64,000 bases of DNA from Sphingomonadales bacterium UBA2369 (GCA_002344055.1 DDTH01000006.1:535037-599036); one strand, 5' to 3'; shown: positions 40,634 through 49,770, counted from the first letter of the stretch. A program made the numbers and translations. The notes: generated by a model from the sequence alone, not told the origin.

Positions 40634-42727
40634 ATGGCCAGCCCCTTTTTCGCACGCGCCAAACGGATCTCGATCATCAGCCTGAAGATCGCGGCCGTCG
40701 GCTTCGGCCTGGCCCTGATCGCGCTGATCGTCGCGGTATCCGTCGCGGTCAGCCAGCTGCCGAGCTTCGGCGAACTGCAGCGCCGCGACAATCTGGGCCA
40801 GATGATCCGCGTGCGCGCCGCCGACGGCAGCATCATCCACACGCAGGGGCCAAGCTTCGGCGAGTGGATTCCCTACGACCGAATCCCGGTGAACATGCGC
40901 AATGCGATCGTCGCGATCGAGGACCGGCGCTACGATTATCATTGGGGCGTCGATCCGATCGGCATCACCCGCTCCTTCTACGTGCGGCTGCGCACCGGCC
41001 AGTGGAGCCAGGGCGGCTCGACCATAACCCAGCAGCTCGCCCGCAACGTCTTCCTCACCAACACCCGCACCTTCGGCCGCAAGGCGCGCGAAGCGATCCT
41101 CGCGATGGCGCTGGAATGGCGTTATTCGAAAGAGGAGATACTCGAGCTCTATCTCAACCGCGTCTATTTCGGCGGCGGCGCCTATGGCATCGACGCGGCG
41201 GCGCGGCGCTTCTTCGGCCACAGCGCGACCGAAATGAGTATCGAGGAGGCGGCGATCATCGCCGGCCTGGTGCAGTCTCCATCCAACTATTCCCCCACCG
41301 CCGACGAGGAAGCCGCGCGCGGCCGCGCCGGTGTGGTGCTCGCAGCGATGCGGGAGCAGGAGATGATTACCGGCGCGCAGGCCAGCGCCGCCGCGGTCAA
41401 TGTGCGCGAAATACCATTTTACGAGCCGCCAGCGCCGCGCACGACGACACGCTATTTCACCGACTGGATCCTGCCGCAGCTGGACACCTTGATCGACCAG
41501 CAGGTGACCGAACCGATCGAGGTCTGGACCACGATCGACGTCGGCCTGCAGAATCGGGCGGACCAGGCGATCACCGCCCATGCCCCCGCCGGCGCGCAGG
41601 GCGCGCTCGTCTCGCTCGACCGCGACGGCGCGGTGCGGGCGATGGTCGGCGGACTCAATTACGCCCGCTCCAACTATAACCGTGCGACGCAAGCCAACCG
41701 TCAGCCGGGTTCGGCCTGGAAGTTGTTCGTCTATCTCGCCGCACTGGAGGCGGGGAACACCCCCGACAGCGCGGTCGACGCCAGCCCGATCACGATCAAC
41801 GGCTGGAGTCCGCGCGGCGCCGGCCCCGGCCGCATGCCGCTGCGCCAGGCCTTTGCGCTGTCGATCAACACCGCCGCGGTGCGCCTGGCGCAGGAATCCG
41901 GCACCGGCACGGTTGCCGCCATGGCCCGCCGCTTCGGCATCACCACCGCGGTCGGCACGACGCCGGCCATGGCGCTCGGTTCGTCCGAGGTCCGGCTGAT
42001 CGACATGGTCCGCGCTTATGCCTCGGTCGCCAATCGCGGCGTCGCCGTCTCACCCTACGGCATCCGGCGCGTCACAACGGCAGGCGGCACGGTCATTTAC
42101 GAGCATCATGTCGATACCAGCCGCCAGCTCGTGACCCCGTGGATCGCGGCCTACATGACCGACATGCTGCAGGCTGTGGTGACCAATGGCACCGGCCGCG
42201 CCGCCGCGCTCGGCCGGCCGACCGCCGGCAAGACCGGCACGACCAGTTCCGAGAAGGACGGCTATTTCGTCGGCTTCTCCAGCGGCCTGACCACCGGCGT
42301 CTGGTATGGCCGCGACGACAATCGCCGCATCCCGGGCCTCGCCGGCGGCAACCGCCCGGCGCAGGCCTTCCGTGACTTCATGGCGGCGGCCACCGCCAAC
42401 CGCCCGGTCGAGGCGTTCGTCACCGACGTGGCCGCACCGGAATCGCAGCAGGAAGAAGTGGAGCCGGTGCCGCTCGACGAAGGCAATCTGATGCAGCAGG
42501 AGGGCGATGGCATCCCGTCCGAGGATCCGGGCGAGCGGCCCTATGACGATCCGCCCGGCCAGCCGCCGCGCCAGATCGATCCCGAACCCGCCGAGCAACC
42601 GTCGCAAGAGCCGGTTCGCGTCGGCCCCCCGCCGCGTCCCACCACGACACCCCCGCGCCAGGCACCGCCCGGCTTCGACCAGCAGCCGGAACGGCGGCCA
42701 CAGCCCGAGCCCGCACTGGAAGATTAA
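40634..42727 (+). CDS. Class A penicillin-binding protein (PBP1a family)
   Basis: Bifunctional peptidoglycan glycosyltransferase and transpeptidase, 697 residues. N-terminal membrane anchor (about 17-40), GT51 domain with catalytic Glu in AIEDRRYDYHWG (about 95) and GGSTITQQLARN. The transpeptidase has SxxK in PGSAWK (about 359), SIN, and KTGTTSSE (about 531). The C-terminal 80 residues are a Pro/Glu/Gln-rich tail, likely disordered. The stop overlaps the YgjP-like gene end by 4 bases. Confidence 0.95.
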   Translation: MASPFFARAKRISIISLKIAAVGFGLALIALIVAVSVAVSQLPSFGELQRRDNLGQMIRVRAADGSIIHTQGPSFGEWIPYDRIPVNMRNAIVAIEDRRYDYHWGVDPIGITRSFYVRLRTGQWSQGGSTITQQLARNVFLTNTRTFGRKAREAILAMALEWRYSKEEILELYLNRVYFGGGAYGIDAAARRFFGHSATEMSIEEAAIIAGLVQSPSNYSPTADEEAARGRAGVVLAAMREQEMITGAQASAAAVNVREIPFYEPPAPRTTTRYFTDWILPQLDTLIDQQVTEPIEVWTTIDVGLQNRADQAITAHAPAGAQGALVSLDRDGAVRAMVGGLNYARSNYNRATQANRQPGSAWKLFVYLAALEAGNTPDSAVDASPITINGWSPRGAGPGRMPLRQAFALSINTAAVRLAQESGTGTVAAMARRFGITTAVGTTPAMALGSSEVRLIDMVRAYASVANRGVAVSPYGIRRVTTAGGTVIYEHHVDTSRQLVTPWIAAYMTDMLQAVVTNGTGRAAALGRPTAGKTGTTSSEKDGYFVGFSSGLTTGVWYGRDDNRRIPGLAGGNRPAQAFRDFMAAATANRPVEAFVTDVAAPESQQEEVEPVPLDEGNLMQQEGDGIPSEDPGERPYDDPPGQPPRQIDPEPAEQPSQEPVRVGPPPRPTTTPPRQAPPGFDQQPERRPQPEPALED

Positions 42728-43449
42728 GCCGCGCCGACCCGGTGCAGCGCCGCGCTTTCCCGGCGCAGCCAGGCGCGGGCGGGAGTCGGATCCTCGCCGA
42801 ACAATAACGCTACCAAGGCATGAAAATCCGGGCCGTGGTGCATGTGCACCATATGCGCCACCTCATGCGCCACCGTCGCCCGCCGCACGAAATCGGGGGC
42901 GAGGATCAGACGCCAGCTGTAGCGGATATCGCCCCGCGCCGAGCAACTGCCCCAGCGCGAGCGCGGATCGCCGACCGATACACGCCCCGGCGCCCGGCCC
43001 AGCTTCGCCGCATATTCCCCCGTCTCGCGCGTCAGCAGGGTCAGCGCCTCGCGCCGCAGCCAGCGCAGCAGGCGCGCCTCCAACCCTTCCGCCGGACCGC
43101 CGCACAGGATCCGCCCGTCCGCCAGCACGATCCGCCGCGGCCTTTGCTCCTGCCAGTCGATCGGATGCGGCCGGCCGAACAGCATCAGTTCGGCGCCCGC
43201 CTCCAGCCGCGCCACTTCGGGCCGTGCCGCCAGCGCATCCTGCGCCCATTGCTCGTGAGTCGCGGCCCAGGCCAGGGCCCGCCGCCGCGACACACTCGCC
43301 GGAATCGTCAGCGTCAGCCGGTCGCCGCGCCGGTCGAGACGCAGCGTCATCTTCCGCGCCCGCCGGTTGACCCGCAGCGTCAGCGGCGCGCCGCCGAGGC
43401 TGAACTCAGAGGATTCGGTCGACAAGGTGATATTCGATCTCGCCGGCAT
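42724..43449 (-). CDS. YgjP-type metallopeptidase-like protein (DUF45)
   Basis: 241 residues. The C-terminal domain has the zinc motif HEVAHM (His195, Glu196, His199) with a downstream ligand in HHGPDFH, and the family hallmark SRWGSCSARGDIRYSWRLILAP. Members are annotated as M48-related metal-dependent hydrolases. The ATG at 43449 overlaps the upstream ycgN-like gene by 44 bases; a TTG eight codons later would shorten that overlap and is equally plausible. Confidence 0.88.
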   Translation of the reverse strand: MPARSNITLSTESSEFSLGGAPLTLRVNRRARKMTLRLDRRGDRLTLTIPASVSRRRALAWAATHEQWAQDALAARPEVARLEAGAELMLFGRPHPIDWQEQRPRRIVLADGRILCGGPAEGLEARLLRWLRREALTLLTRETGEYAAKLGRAPGRVSVGDPRSRWGSCSARGDIRYSWRLILAPDFVRRATVAHEVAHMVHMHHGPDFHALVALLFGEDPTPARAWLRRESAALHRVGAA

Positions 43450-43846
43450 CCTCCTCGGCGATTGTCCAGCCGCGTACCGAGACGCCCGCCATGTGGACGC
43501 TCTCGGGATCGCCGGTGAGCAGATAATGCCAGTCGAACAACGGCTTCTGCTCGAAGCGCAGCCGATAGGCGCAGGTTGACGGCAACCAATCCATGTCGCG
43601 CAATTTCGGCAGGGTCAGCCGCACGCAATCGGGCACATATTTGCGGCGATTCTTGTAGTCGCCGCACCGGCCGCTGCGCCGGTCGAGCAATTTGCAGGCG
43701 ACATTGGTCGGGTGGATTTCACCCGTGTCCGCATCCTCCAGCTTGTGCAGGCAGCATTTGCCGCAGCCGTCGCACAAGGCCTCCCATTCGGCGCCGTTCA
43801 GCGCGTCGATCGGCAGCTCCCAGAATCTTTCCCTCAGCGCACCCAC
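43406..43846 (-). CDS. YcgN-family cysteine-cluster protein (UPF0260)
   Basis: 146 residues. The Cys-rich metal-binding core is visible: LCDGCGKCCLHKL, then VACKLLD, GRCGDYKNR and PDCVRLTLP, ending with the family motifs DWHYLLTGDPESVHMAGVSV and EYHLVDRIL. Function unknown; clustered cysteines suggest metal or Fe-S binding. It starts at GTG 43846, overlapping the SCO1 gene by 13 bases. Confidence 0.92.
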   Translation of the reverse strand: MGALRERFWELPIDALNGAEWEALCDGCGKCCLHKLEDADTGEIHPTNVACKLLDRRSGRCGDYKNRRKYVPDCVRLTLPKLRDMDWLPSTCAYRLRFEQKPLFDWHYLLTGDPESVHMAGVSVRGWTIAEEDAGEIEYHLVDRIL

Positions 43847-44445
43847 CGGCTGAGCTCCGCCGCGAATGCTTCCGGCCCCTGATCGTGCGGCACGATCGTG
43901 ATCGGCTCGCCATTCGGCCCGAACAGCAGCACGACCCGGCTGTGATCGACATTATAACCACCGCCCGGGCTCGTCTCGCCCTTCATCGCGTACACGCCAT
44001 ATTCCTCTTTCGCCGCGTCAATCTCCTGCTGGCTGCCGGTCAGACCGATCAGGCGCGGGTGAAAGTTGGCGACGTAGCGCTTCATCATTTCCGGCGTGTC
44101 CCGCTCCGGATCGACAGTGATGAAGATCGGCTGCACCTTCGCCGCCCGCGCCGCATCCTCGCCCTCGAACCGGCGCATGCCCGCACCCAGCACCTGCAGG
44201 TCGACTGGGCAGACATCGGGGCAATTGGCGAAGCCGAAATAGATCAGGCGATATTTGCCGTTAAAGTCCGTGTCACGCACGCGGCGCCCGTCCTGATCGA
44301 TCAGGCTGAACGGGCCGCCCACCGTGGACCCGGCGAGCGTGCCCTGCTGGGCCGGCTCCGGGGCGGGCGCGGCACCCTGCCCGCAGGCGGTGACAAACAG
44401 CAAAGAGGCGGCAAACAGAGGCCGGAAAAGCGCGCGATGGTTCAT
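43834..44445 (-). CDS. SCO1/SenC family lipoprotein
   Basis: Copper-delivery or thiol-redox factor for cytochrome c oxidase assembly. 203 residues: lipobox FVTAC (Cys21) places it on the periplasmic face of a membrane. The thioredoxin-like fold carries the copper site Cys75-x3-Cys79 in NCPDVCPVD and His168 in YNVDHSR. No oxidase genes are in the window. It begins the leftward SCO1, YcgN, YgjP set. Confidence 0.92.
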   Translation of the reverse strand: MNHRALFRPLFAASLLFVTACGQGAAPAPEPAQQGTLAGSTVGGPFSLIDQDGRRVRDTDFNGKYRLIYFGFANCPDVCPVDLQVLGAGMRRFEGEDAARAAKVQPIFITVDPERDTPEMMKRYVANFHPRLIGLTGSQQEIDAAKEEYGVYAMKGETSPGGGYNVDHSRVVLLFGPNGEPITIVPHDQGPEAFAAELSRWVR

Positions 44446-44512
44446 GGCAAAGCCAGCCTTGCTTTGCTAAGCGCCGGGGATCAAGCCGCTATCCCTGACA
44501 GGTGCCCTTCCC

Positions 44513-45133
44513 ATGAGCCGCTTCCCGCGCTTCCTCCTCCCCGCCGCGATCATCGCGGCGATCGCGGCCCCGCTTGCCGCACAGAGCTTCTCCGAATCCT
44601 ACACCTTCCTGAAGGCGGTGCGCAGCGGCGACGGCGAGACCGTGCAGCGGATCATCAGCAATCCCAGTTCGAGCGCGATCAACGCCCGCGACGAGGGATC
44701 CGGTGAGGGCGCGCTTCATATCATCGTGCGCCAGCGCAATCTGCAGTGGCTGGCGTTCCTGCTGAGCCGCGGCGCGCGCCCTGATATCACCATGAACGAA
44801 GGTACGACGCCGCTTGGCCTGACCGCGCAGATCGGTTGGCTCGAGGGGGCCACGCAATTGCTGGCGCGCGGCGCCCGGGTCGATCTGGCGAACCAGCGCG
44901 GCGAAACCCCCCTGATCCTTGCCGTGCAGGCGCGGCATATCTCGGTGACGGACCGGCTGGCGATAATCAATCTGCTGCTGAGCCAGGGTGCCGACCCCAA
45001 CCGGCAGGACAGTTTCGCCGGTTATTCGGCGCTGGATTATGCCCGGCAGGACAGCCGCGCTCCCGAAGTGCTGCGCGCGCTCGAAGCGCGCCGGACCCGG
45101 GCCGGCAACAACGCCTTCGGACCCACGCAATAA
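44513..45133 (+). CDS. Exported ankyrin-repeat protein
   Basis: 206 residues with a Sec signal peptide (FPRFLLPAAIIAAIAAPLAAQ). About four ankyrin repeats follow: SFSESYTFLKAVRSGD, GALHIIVRQRNLQWLAFLLSRGA, TPLGLTAQIGWLEGATQLLARGA and TPLILAVQARHISV with LLSQGADPN. This is probably a periplasmic protein-protein interaction module; partner unknown. It is divergent from the SCO1 gene. Confidence 0.88.
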   Translation: MSRFPRFLLPAAIIAAIAAPLAAQSFSESYTFLKAVRSGDGETVQRIISNPSSSAINARDEGSGEGALHIIVRQRNLQWLAFLLSRGARPDITMNEGTTPLGLTAQIGWLEGATQLLARGARVDLANQRGETPLILAVQARHISVTDRLAIINLLLSQGADPNRQDSFAGYSALDYARQDSRAPEVLRALEARRTRAGNNAFGPTQ

Positions 45134-45145
45134 TAGCGCGGCGCG

Positions 45146-45646
45146 TCACTCGGTAAGCATCAGCTCGGCCAGGCCCGGATCGAGGTCCCCGGCAAGGCGG
45201 CGCGCCGCGCGCCGGGCAAAGCGCAGCGTCTCCGCTTTCCTTCTCGCCGCCGCCAGCTTGCGCAGTGGCGCCTCCCGCACGATCGCCGCATCATAGCGGT
45301 CGGCCACGATCAGACCCGAGCAATATTGCCCCTTCTCGTCGCAATCGAGCAGGTCGAGCGCGAAGCCGGTCGGCACTGCCCAGAAGAAATAGTCGCAATA
45401 GTCGAGATAATCCGGCCATTTGCCGTCGCTGAGCAGATCGGCCCGCGACACCTTGATCTCGACGATGGTGATCAGACCCGCGGCGTCGATCGCCATCAGA
45501 TCGGCACGCCGCCCATTCGGCAAGGGCGCCTCACACATCGCGAACTGATCCTGCCGGAAGAACAGCCTTCCAATTCCCCGCGCGACGTCGCGCGCAACCA
45601 TCGGCGCGTCGTCGAAGCAGGAGGCAGAGTCGGGGCGGGCAGCCAT
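45146..45646 (-). CDS. MmcB-family putative DNA-repair endonuclease
   Basis: 166 residues matching MmcB, a LexA-regulated protein in Caulobacter required for mitomycin C resistance. The nuclease-like motif is NGRRADLMAIDAAGLITIVEIKVSRADLLSDGKWPDYLDYCD when read in parts: RADLMAI, EIKVS, and DGKWPDYLDYCD. No clear LexA box was seen in the short upstream region. It converges with the ankyrin gene. Confidence 0.88.
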   Translation of the reverse strand: MAARPDSASCFDDAPMVARDVARGIGRLFFRQDQFAMCEAPLPNGRRADLMAIDAAGLITIVEIKVSRADLLSDGKWPDYLDYCDYFFWAVPTGFALDLLDCDEKGQYCSGLIVADRYDAAIVREAPLRKLAAARRKAETLRFARRAARRLAGDLDPGLAELMLTE

Positions 45647-45680
45647 CGGCCCAGGCTAGAATGAACCGGGAACAAAGGAA

Positions 45681-45709
45681 AGGGGCCGGCGCGACTGGCA
45701 CCGGCCCCT
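45681..45709 (-). terminator. Hairpin terminator of the cell-wall hydrolase gene
   Basis: Perfect 9-bp arms AGGGGCCGG (45681-45689) and CCGGCCCCT (45701-45709) with an 11-base loop. Reading leftward the stem is followed by TTCCTTT, and it lies 22 bases past the stop of the leftward gene ending at 45732. Confidence 0.75.
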
Positions 45710-45731
45710 CATCTACCGCACGGGGGAGAAA

Positions 45732-46379
45732 TCAGCGGTAGAAAATGTGATTGCCGATCCGCGCGACCCGGGGCCGGCCCCAGCGCGGATTGACGTAGGT
45801 CGCGTGGAAGAAGAGCGATTCATCGCCGGTCGCGTCGGCCAAATCGTTCATCGCGATATGGGCGATGGCGGCGGCGCGCTGCCAGGCGGCGCTTTCGCGC
45901 GGCGCCGAGGGAATCACGCCGCGGCGGACGAAGGAGAATTGGCTCGGCTGCTTCACCACGTCGCAGACGGTGCTGCGGAAGCGGCCGGAACGGACGCGGT
46001 TCAGGATCACTTCGGCGACAGCGAGCTGGCCGTCGAGCGGTTCTCCGCGCGATTCGTAATAGACCGCGCTCGCCAGGCAATCGAACTCCTCACCCGTACC
46101 GGCAGTGCCGCTATGTTCGGCGACAAGCTCCGCGAGCGGGCGGCGAGCGGCAGGCGCGGCAGCAGGCGTCGCAACCCCGGTCACCCCGGCGGACGTCGCT
46201 TGCTGATGATCGGGGCGAGCGCGCGGCGTCGGCGACACGGCGGCAGCCGACGCTTCGACCGCAACCGGGGTGACGGCGGCGGCGGCGGCGGCGGGGTCGT
46301 TGCCTGCGGCGAAGGCGCTGGTCGCGGAACAAAGAGAAACGGCAGCCACGAATGAAGCGGCGCGGAAGAATTTGAACAT
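45732..46379 (-). CDS. SleB-type cell-wall hydrolase
   Basis: 215 residues. Sec signal (FFRAASFVAAVSLCSATSAFA), an Ala/Pro-rich linker to about 100, then a hydrolase_2 (SleB) domain: CLASAVYYESRGEPLDGQLAVAEVILNRV with its catalytic Glu, VVKQPSQFSFVRRG, and the closing FFHATYVNPRW. It would cleave peptidoglycan glycan strands. I chose the ATG at 46379 because it starts the signal peptide, although no Shine-Dalgarno is evident. Confidence 0.9.
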   Translation of the reverse strand: MFKFFRAASFVAAVSLCSATSAFAAGNDPAAAAAAVTPVAVEASAAAVSPTPRARPDHQQATSAGVTGVATPAAAPAARRPLAELVAEHSGTAGTGEEFDCLASAVYYESRGEPLDGQLAVAEVILNRVRSGRFRSTVCDVVKQPSQFSFVRRGVIPSAPRESAAWQRAAAIAHIAMNDLADATGDESLFFHATYVNPRWGRPRVARIGNHIFYR

Positions 46380-46470
46380 CAAGCAGAAAATCTTGAAACT
46401 TGCGGTTGCCCGTTTGACCGCGTCCGCGCCGGTCCGGCGCTTGCGTCTGTCTGGAACCCCCGTCTCGCGC

Positions 46471-46492
46471 GCCACCCTTACCCCTGGGTGGC
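46471..46492 (-). terminator. Hairpin between the DUF1491 gene and the cell-wall hydrolase gene
   Basis: Arms GCCACCC and GGGTGGC (7 bp, perfect) with an 8-base loop lie 58 bases past the DUF1491 stop on the leftward strand. There is no T-tract, so termination is only a suggestion. Confidence 0.4.
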
Positions 46493-46549
46493 TCCCGCTG
46501 CTCATTCCCGTGAACTCGCAAACCAGCTAGGGGCCGGCGCGATCAACGG

Positions 46550-46885
46550 TCAATCGAGCGCGCGGATTTCATCGGCGAAGCGTTCGGCGGACGGGATATC
46601 CAGTTCCACCACCCAACAATCCGGATCGAATCCCCGGCGGCGGGCGAGGAACCTGACGACCTCCTCGGCGTTGCCGGCTGCCGCGAGCGGCTCGTCCCAG
46701 CGATAGCGGCCGTCCGGCTGCAGCAGCCGTTCAAGCAGCATCGCCAGCCTGCCCCGCTCGGCGAGCAGGATCAGTACCGCGCCCGCCGTCTCGTCGCCTT
46801 TGGTGATCACCGCGCCGAAACCGCCATCGCGTTCCGCCAGCCGGATCAGCCCGCTCACGAAGACCGACGTGGTCAGCCGCGCCAT
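46550..46885 (-). CDS. DUF1491 family protein
   Basis: 111 residues matching DUF1491, a small alphaproteobacterial family of unknown function. Recognised from LTTSVFVSGLIRLAERDGGFGAVITKGDETAGAVLI, and the C-terminal DPDCWVVELDIPSAERFADE. No membrane segment. The start shares one base with the thioesterase stop (TGATG). Confidence 0.88.
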   Translation of the reverse strand: MARLTTSVFVSGLIRLAERDGGFGAVITKGDETAGAVLILLAERGRLAMLLERLLQPDGRYRWDEPLAAAGNAEEVVRFLARRRGFDPDCWVVELDIPSAERFADEIRALD

Positions 46886-47346
46886 CAGCTTTCGCGATAT
46901 CCCGGCAGGCCGGACAGAGCGATGTGCGAGCGCATGAAGGTGCCCGTGCCGCGCGCCGCTTCCTCGCCATTGGCGTCGAGCAGGCGCGCCTCGCCGATCA
47001 GCACGCGCCGCCGTCCGCTGATCCAGCGGCCCTCGGCAATGGCCTCGCCAGTCTTGAGCGGCCGCGAGAAGACCATGTTGAAGCCCGTGGTCAGCAGGAA
47101 GCGATCGCTGACATTGCTGTTGCAGGCATAGAAAGCCGCGTCGTCCATCATCTTGAAATAGACGGTGCCGTGCGCCGCCCCCGCCGCATGGAAATGGGCC
47201 GGGTCGATCTGGAAGCGGATGCGCGCGAACCCTGCCTCGACAATCTCCAGGTCCGATCGGAAGGCATTGTTGACCGGCGCGGCACGGTAGAGATTCTCGA
47301 GCGCGCGGAAATGCGCGCCCTCGCCGCCCGCCAGCTCAGGCGGCAT
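46885..47346 (-). CDS. PaaI-like hotdog-fold thioesterase
   Basis: 153 residues of the hotdog fold, probably hydrolysing an acyl-CoA. Motifs: AHGTVYFKMMDDAAFYACNS (central helix with the acidic residue) and FLLTTGFNMVFSRPLKTGEAIAEGRW. The ATG at 47346 overlaps ptsN by 11 bases. The substrate cannot be predicted. Confidence 0.85.
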   Translation of the reverse strand: MPPELAGGEGAHFRALENLYRAAPVNNAFRSDLEIVEAGFARIRFQIDPAHFHAAGAAHGTVYFKMMDDAAFYACNSNVSDRFLLTTGFNMVFSRPLKTGEAIAEGRWISGRRRVLIGEARLLDANGEEAARGTGTFMRSHIALSGLPGYRES

Positions 47347-47803
47347 CCCGCGCCTCGCCGCCGGTCAGCAGGGCATAGATGGCGTCGCGCGAGCGGGCGC
47401 CGCGCAATTTCGCCAGCATCTGCTTGTCGCGCATCACCCGGCTGACCCGCGCCAGTGCCTTCAGATGATCCGCCCCGGCATCGACCGGAGACAGGATCAT
47501 GAAGGCCAGATCGACCGGCAGTCGGTCCACCGCCTGATATTGCAGCGGCGCGGCCAGCCGGGCGAAATAGCCGTGAATGCGGTCGAGACCCGGCAGCCGG
47601 ACGTGGGGCAGCGCGACGCCGCCACCGAACCCGGTCGATCCCAGTTTCTCCCGCTCCGCCAGCGCCGTGGCGATTTCGCGCGCGTCGATGCCCGTGCGGC
47701 GCGCCGTCGCCGTGGCGAAATGCTGCAGCAGACCCTTCTTGCTGGTCGCGCCCACGGCTTCATCGACCCCGTCCGGGGCAAGGATATCGGATAAATCTGT
47801 CAT
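47336..47803 (-). CDS. ptsN: PTS EIIA-Ntr-type protein PtsN
   Basis: 155-residue phosphoacceptor of the nitrogen-related phosphotransferase system, a regulatory relay. The phosphorylated His67 is in GGGVALPHVRLPG. The later FMILSPVDAGADHLKALARVSRVMRD is the family's conserved end of the fold. It is preceded by hpf, as in many Proteobacteria; rpoN, which often completes the group, is not here. Confidence 0.94.
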   Translation of the reverse strand: MTDLSDILAPDGVDEAVGATSKKGLLQHFATATARRTGIDAREIATALAEREKLGSTGFGGGVALPHVRLPGLDRIHGYFARLAAPLQYQAVDRLPVDLAFMILSPVDAGADHLKALARVSRVMRDKQMLAKLRGARSRDAIYALLTGGEARDAA

Positions 47804-47839
47804 GGCTCCGCCCCCATCCGGGGCCTCGTTGCAATGAAT

Positions 47840-48409
47840 CTATGGCTGCCGGGGTTCGACCCAGCCGATCGTGCCGTCGCCTCGTCGATAGACCATGTTC
47901 AGCGCCTGCGTCGCGCCGTTGCGGAACAGCAAGGCATTGGTGTTGCGAAGGTCGAGAATCATCACCGCGTCGGACACGCTGGCCTCCGGAATATCGACCT
48001 GCATTTCGGCCACGATCGGCGGATTGTCCACCGGCTCCTGCTCCTCCGGCGGCGGCGCGAACACGGTATAGCCCGCGTCAGCTTCCTCCACCTCGCGGCG
48101 CGCGACGCCGGAGCGGTCTTTCAGCCTGTCCTTGTAACGCCGCAGCTGCGTCTCGATCCGCTCCGCCGCCTGGTCGAAGGCCGGGTGCGCGGACGGTGCC
48201 TGCGCCGAACCTTTCAGCACGACGCCCTGCGGCACGCGCAGTACCAGATCGCAGGTGAAGCTGTGATCGTGCGGTCCCTTGCCGAACGTCACCTGCGTGG
48301 AAATGGCGCGGTCGAAATAGCGGTCGGCGATCGCGGTGAGCTTGTCGGTCACGTGGCCACGCAGCGCTTCGCCGGTATCGACCTGATGGCCCGAAATGCG
48401 GATGTCCAT
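47840..48409 (-). CDS. hpf: Long ribosome hibernation-promoting factor (HPF/RaiA)
   Basis: 189 residues. N-terminal ribosome-binding domain (MDIRISGHQVDTGEALRGHV to RIETQLRRYKDRLKD) and a C-terminal dimerisation domain (VSDAVMILDLRNTNALLFRNGATQALNMVYRRGDGTIGWVEP), so it is the long form that makes 100S ribosome dimers in stationary phase. The ATG at 48409 gives a normal N-terminus; an upstream GTG/ATG at 48442 adds an unlikely basic stretch. Confidence 0.95.
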   Translation of the reverse strand: MDIRISGHQVDTGEALRGHVTDKLTAIADRYFDRAISTQVTFGKGPHDHSFTCDLVLRVPQGVVLKGSAQAPSAHPAFDQAAERIETQLRRYKDRLKDRSGVARREVEEADAGYTVFAPPPEEQEPVDNPPIVAEMQVDIPEASVSDAVMILDLRNTNALLFRNGATQALNMVYRRGDGTIGWVEPRQP

Positions 48410-48464
48410 AAGCCTCTTTTCCTCAACGCTGCCGCCGCGCATGTGCGACCGCGCCGGGCAAGCG

Positions 48465-49166
48465 TCAACCGGCTGGCGTGTCTTCCGCCCAGAGCGGCTC
48501 CGACAAATTTTTCAGAAATTCTCCGTGCCGGGCCAGTTCGTCCGCGCTGGCGGCGTGCGGGCGTGGAGTGCGCGACCAGCTTGCGGCAGGAATATCCTTG
48601 GTCACCGTCTCCACCGGCCCGGCCACCGCTTCCGCCGCGAGACCGAGGCCGATCTGACGCCCGCCGGTCAGCTCGACATAGACCTGCGCCAGCAATTGCG
48701 CGTCGATCAGCGCGCCATGCTTGATGCGGATGCTGCGGTCGACGCCGAAACGGGTGCACAAGGCGTCCAGGCTGTGTTTCGCGCCGGGCAACCGCTGCCG
48801 CGCGATCGGCAGGGTGTCGATCATCCGCGTCATGCAGACCAGGTCGCGGCTGCACAGAGCGAGTTCGTGATTCAGAAAGCCGAAATCGAACGGGGCATTG
48901 TGCGCGACGATCGGCGTGTCCTCGAGAAAGGCGAGCAATTCCTCGCAAATGTCACCGAAGAGCGGCTTGTCGGACAGGAAAACGTCGGAAAGCCCGTGCA
49001 CCGCCTCAGCGCCGGCCGGCATCGTGCGGCAGGGATTGAAATAGGCGTGGAAGGTGCGGCCGGTCTCGACGCGATTATAGAGTTCCACGCAGCCAATCTC
49101 GACCATGCGGTCGCCGCCAAGCGGGCTGAGGCCGGTGGTCTCGGTGTCCAGGACGATTTCGCGCAT
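48465..49166 (-). CDS. dnaQ: DNA polymerase III epsilon subunit (proofreading exonuclease)
   Basis: 233 residues from the ATG at 49166. DEDDh exonuclease motifs: Exo I IVLDTETTGLSP, Exo II VAHNAPFDFGFLNHEL, and Exo III HGALIDAQLLAQVYVELTGG. The C-terminal tail binds the alpha subunit. It lies 7 bases after coaE in the leftward arm flanking the proposed origin, as in many Alphaproteobacteria. Confidence 0.96.
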   Translation of the reverse strand: MREIVLDTETTGLSPLGGDRMVEIGCVELYNRVETGRTFHAYFNPCRTMPAGAEAVHGLSDVFLSDKPLFGDICEELLAFLEDTPIVAHNAPFDFGFLNHELALCSRDLVCMTRMIDTLPIARQRLPGAKHSLDALCTRFGVDRSIRIKHGALIDAQLLAQVYVELTGGRQIGLGLAAEAVAGPVETVTKDIPAASWSRTPRPHAASADELARHGEFLKNLSEPLWAEDTPAG

Positions 49167-49173
49167 GCAATTC

Positions 49174-49770
49174 CTATGAGTCCGCGTCGCCCCCAAGTCC
49201 AGCGACGATGCGGCGAACCGCCTGCCGTGTCTCCTCCAGGCTGCCGCCGGTCGGAATGATGTAATCGGCGCGACGGCGCTTCTCTTCGTCCGGCATCTGC
49301 AGAGCGAGGATCGAGGCGAATTTCCCCGGCGTCATTCCCGGCCGGGCGAGCACCCGGCGGCACTGCACCTCGGCCGGCGCCGATACGACGGCAATCCTGT
49401 CCACCGCGCTCGCCCCGCTCTTTTCAAACAGCAGCGGAATATCGAGCACCACCAGAGGCGCGTCCGCGTGCGCCTGCAGGAAGGCCCGCCGCTCCCGGGC
49501 GACCGCGGGATGGACCAGTCCTTCCAGATTCTGCAGCGCCTGCGGCTCGGCCAGCACGCGCTCGGCCAGCGCGCTGCGATTCACGCCGTCCGCGTCGGTC
49601 GTTCCCGGAAAGCAGGCCTCGATCGCGGCAACCAGCTCGCCTTCCGGCCCCTGCAGGCGATGGACGACCTCGTCCGCATCGAACACCGGCACGCCCTCGT
49701 CGGCGAACATCTTCGCCACGGTGGACTTGCCCATACCGATCGAGCCGGTGAGGCCGAGGACGACCGTCAT
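49174..49770 (-). CDS. coaE: Dephospho-CoA kinase
   Basis: Final step of coenzyme A synthesis. 198 residues with P-loop GLTGSIGMGKST (6-17), substrate residues FDADEVVHRL, VLDIPLLFEKSG, and the lid RRVLARPGMTPGKFASILALQMPDEEKRRRADYII read in parts. The ATG at 49770 overlaps the maf stop (ATGA). In many relatives aroE lies between maf and coaE; here it does not. Confidence 0.96.
   Translation of the reverse strand: MTVVLGLTGSIGMGKSTVAKMFADEGVPVFDADEVVHRLQGPEGELVAAIEACFPGTTDADGVNRSALAERVLAEPQALQNLEGLVHPAVARERRAFLQAHADAPLVVLDIPLLFEKSGASAVDRIAVVSAPAEVQCRRVLARPGMTPGKFASILALQMPDEEKRRRADYIIPTGGSLEETRQAVRRIVAGLGGDADS

Noticed and set aside
39277..41679. 800-residue plus-strand frame across the Rieske and PBP genes
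   Set aside because: Antisense and out-of-frame shadow of two confidently identified genes; low-complexity basic sequence.
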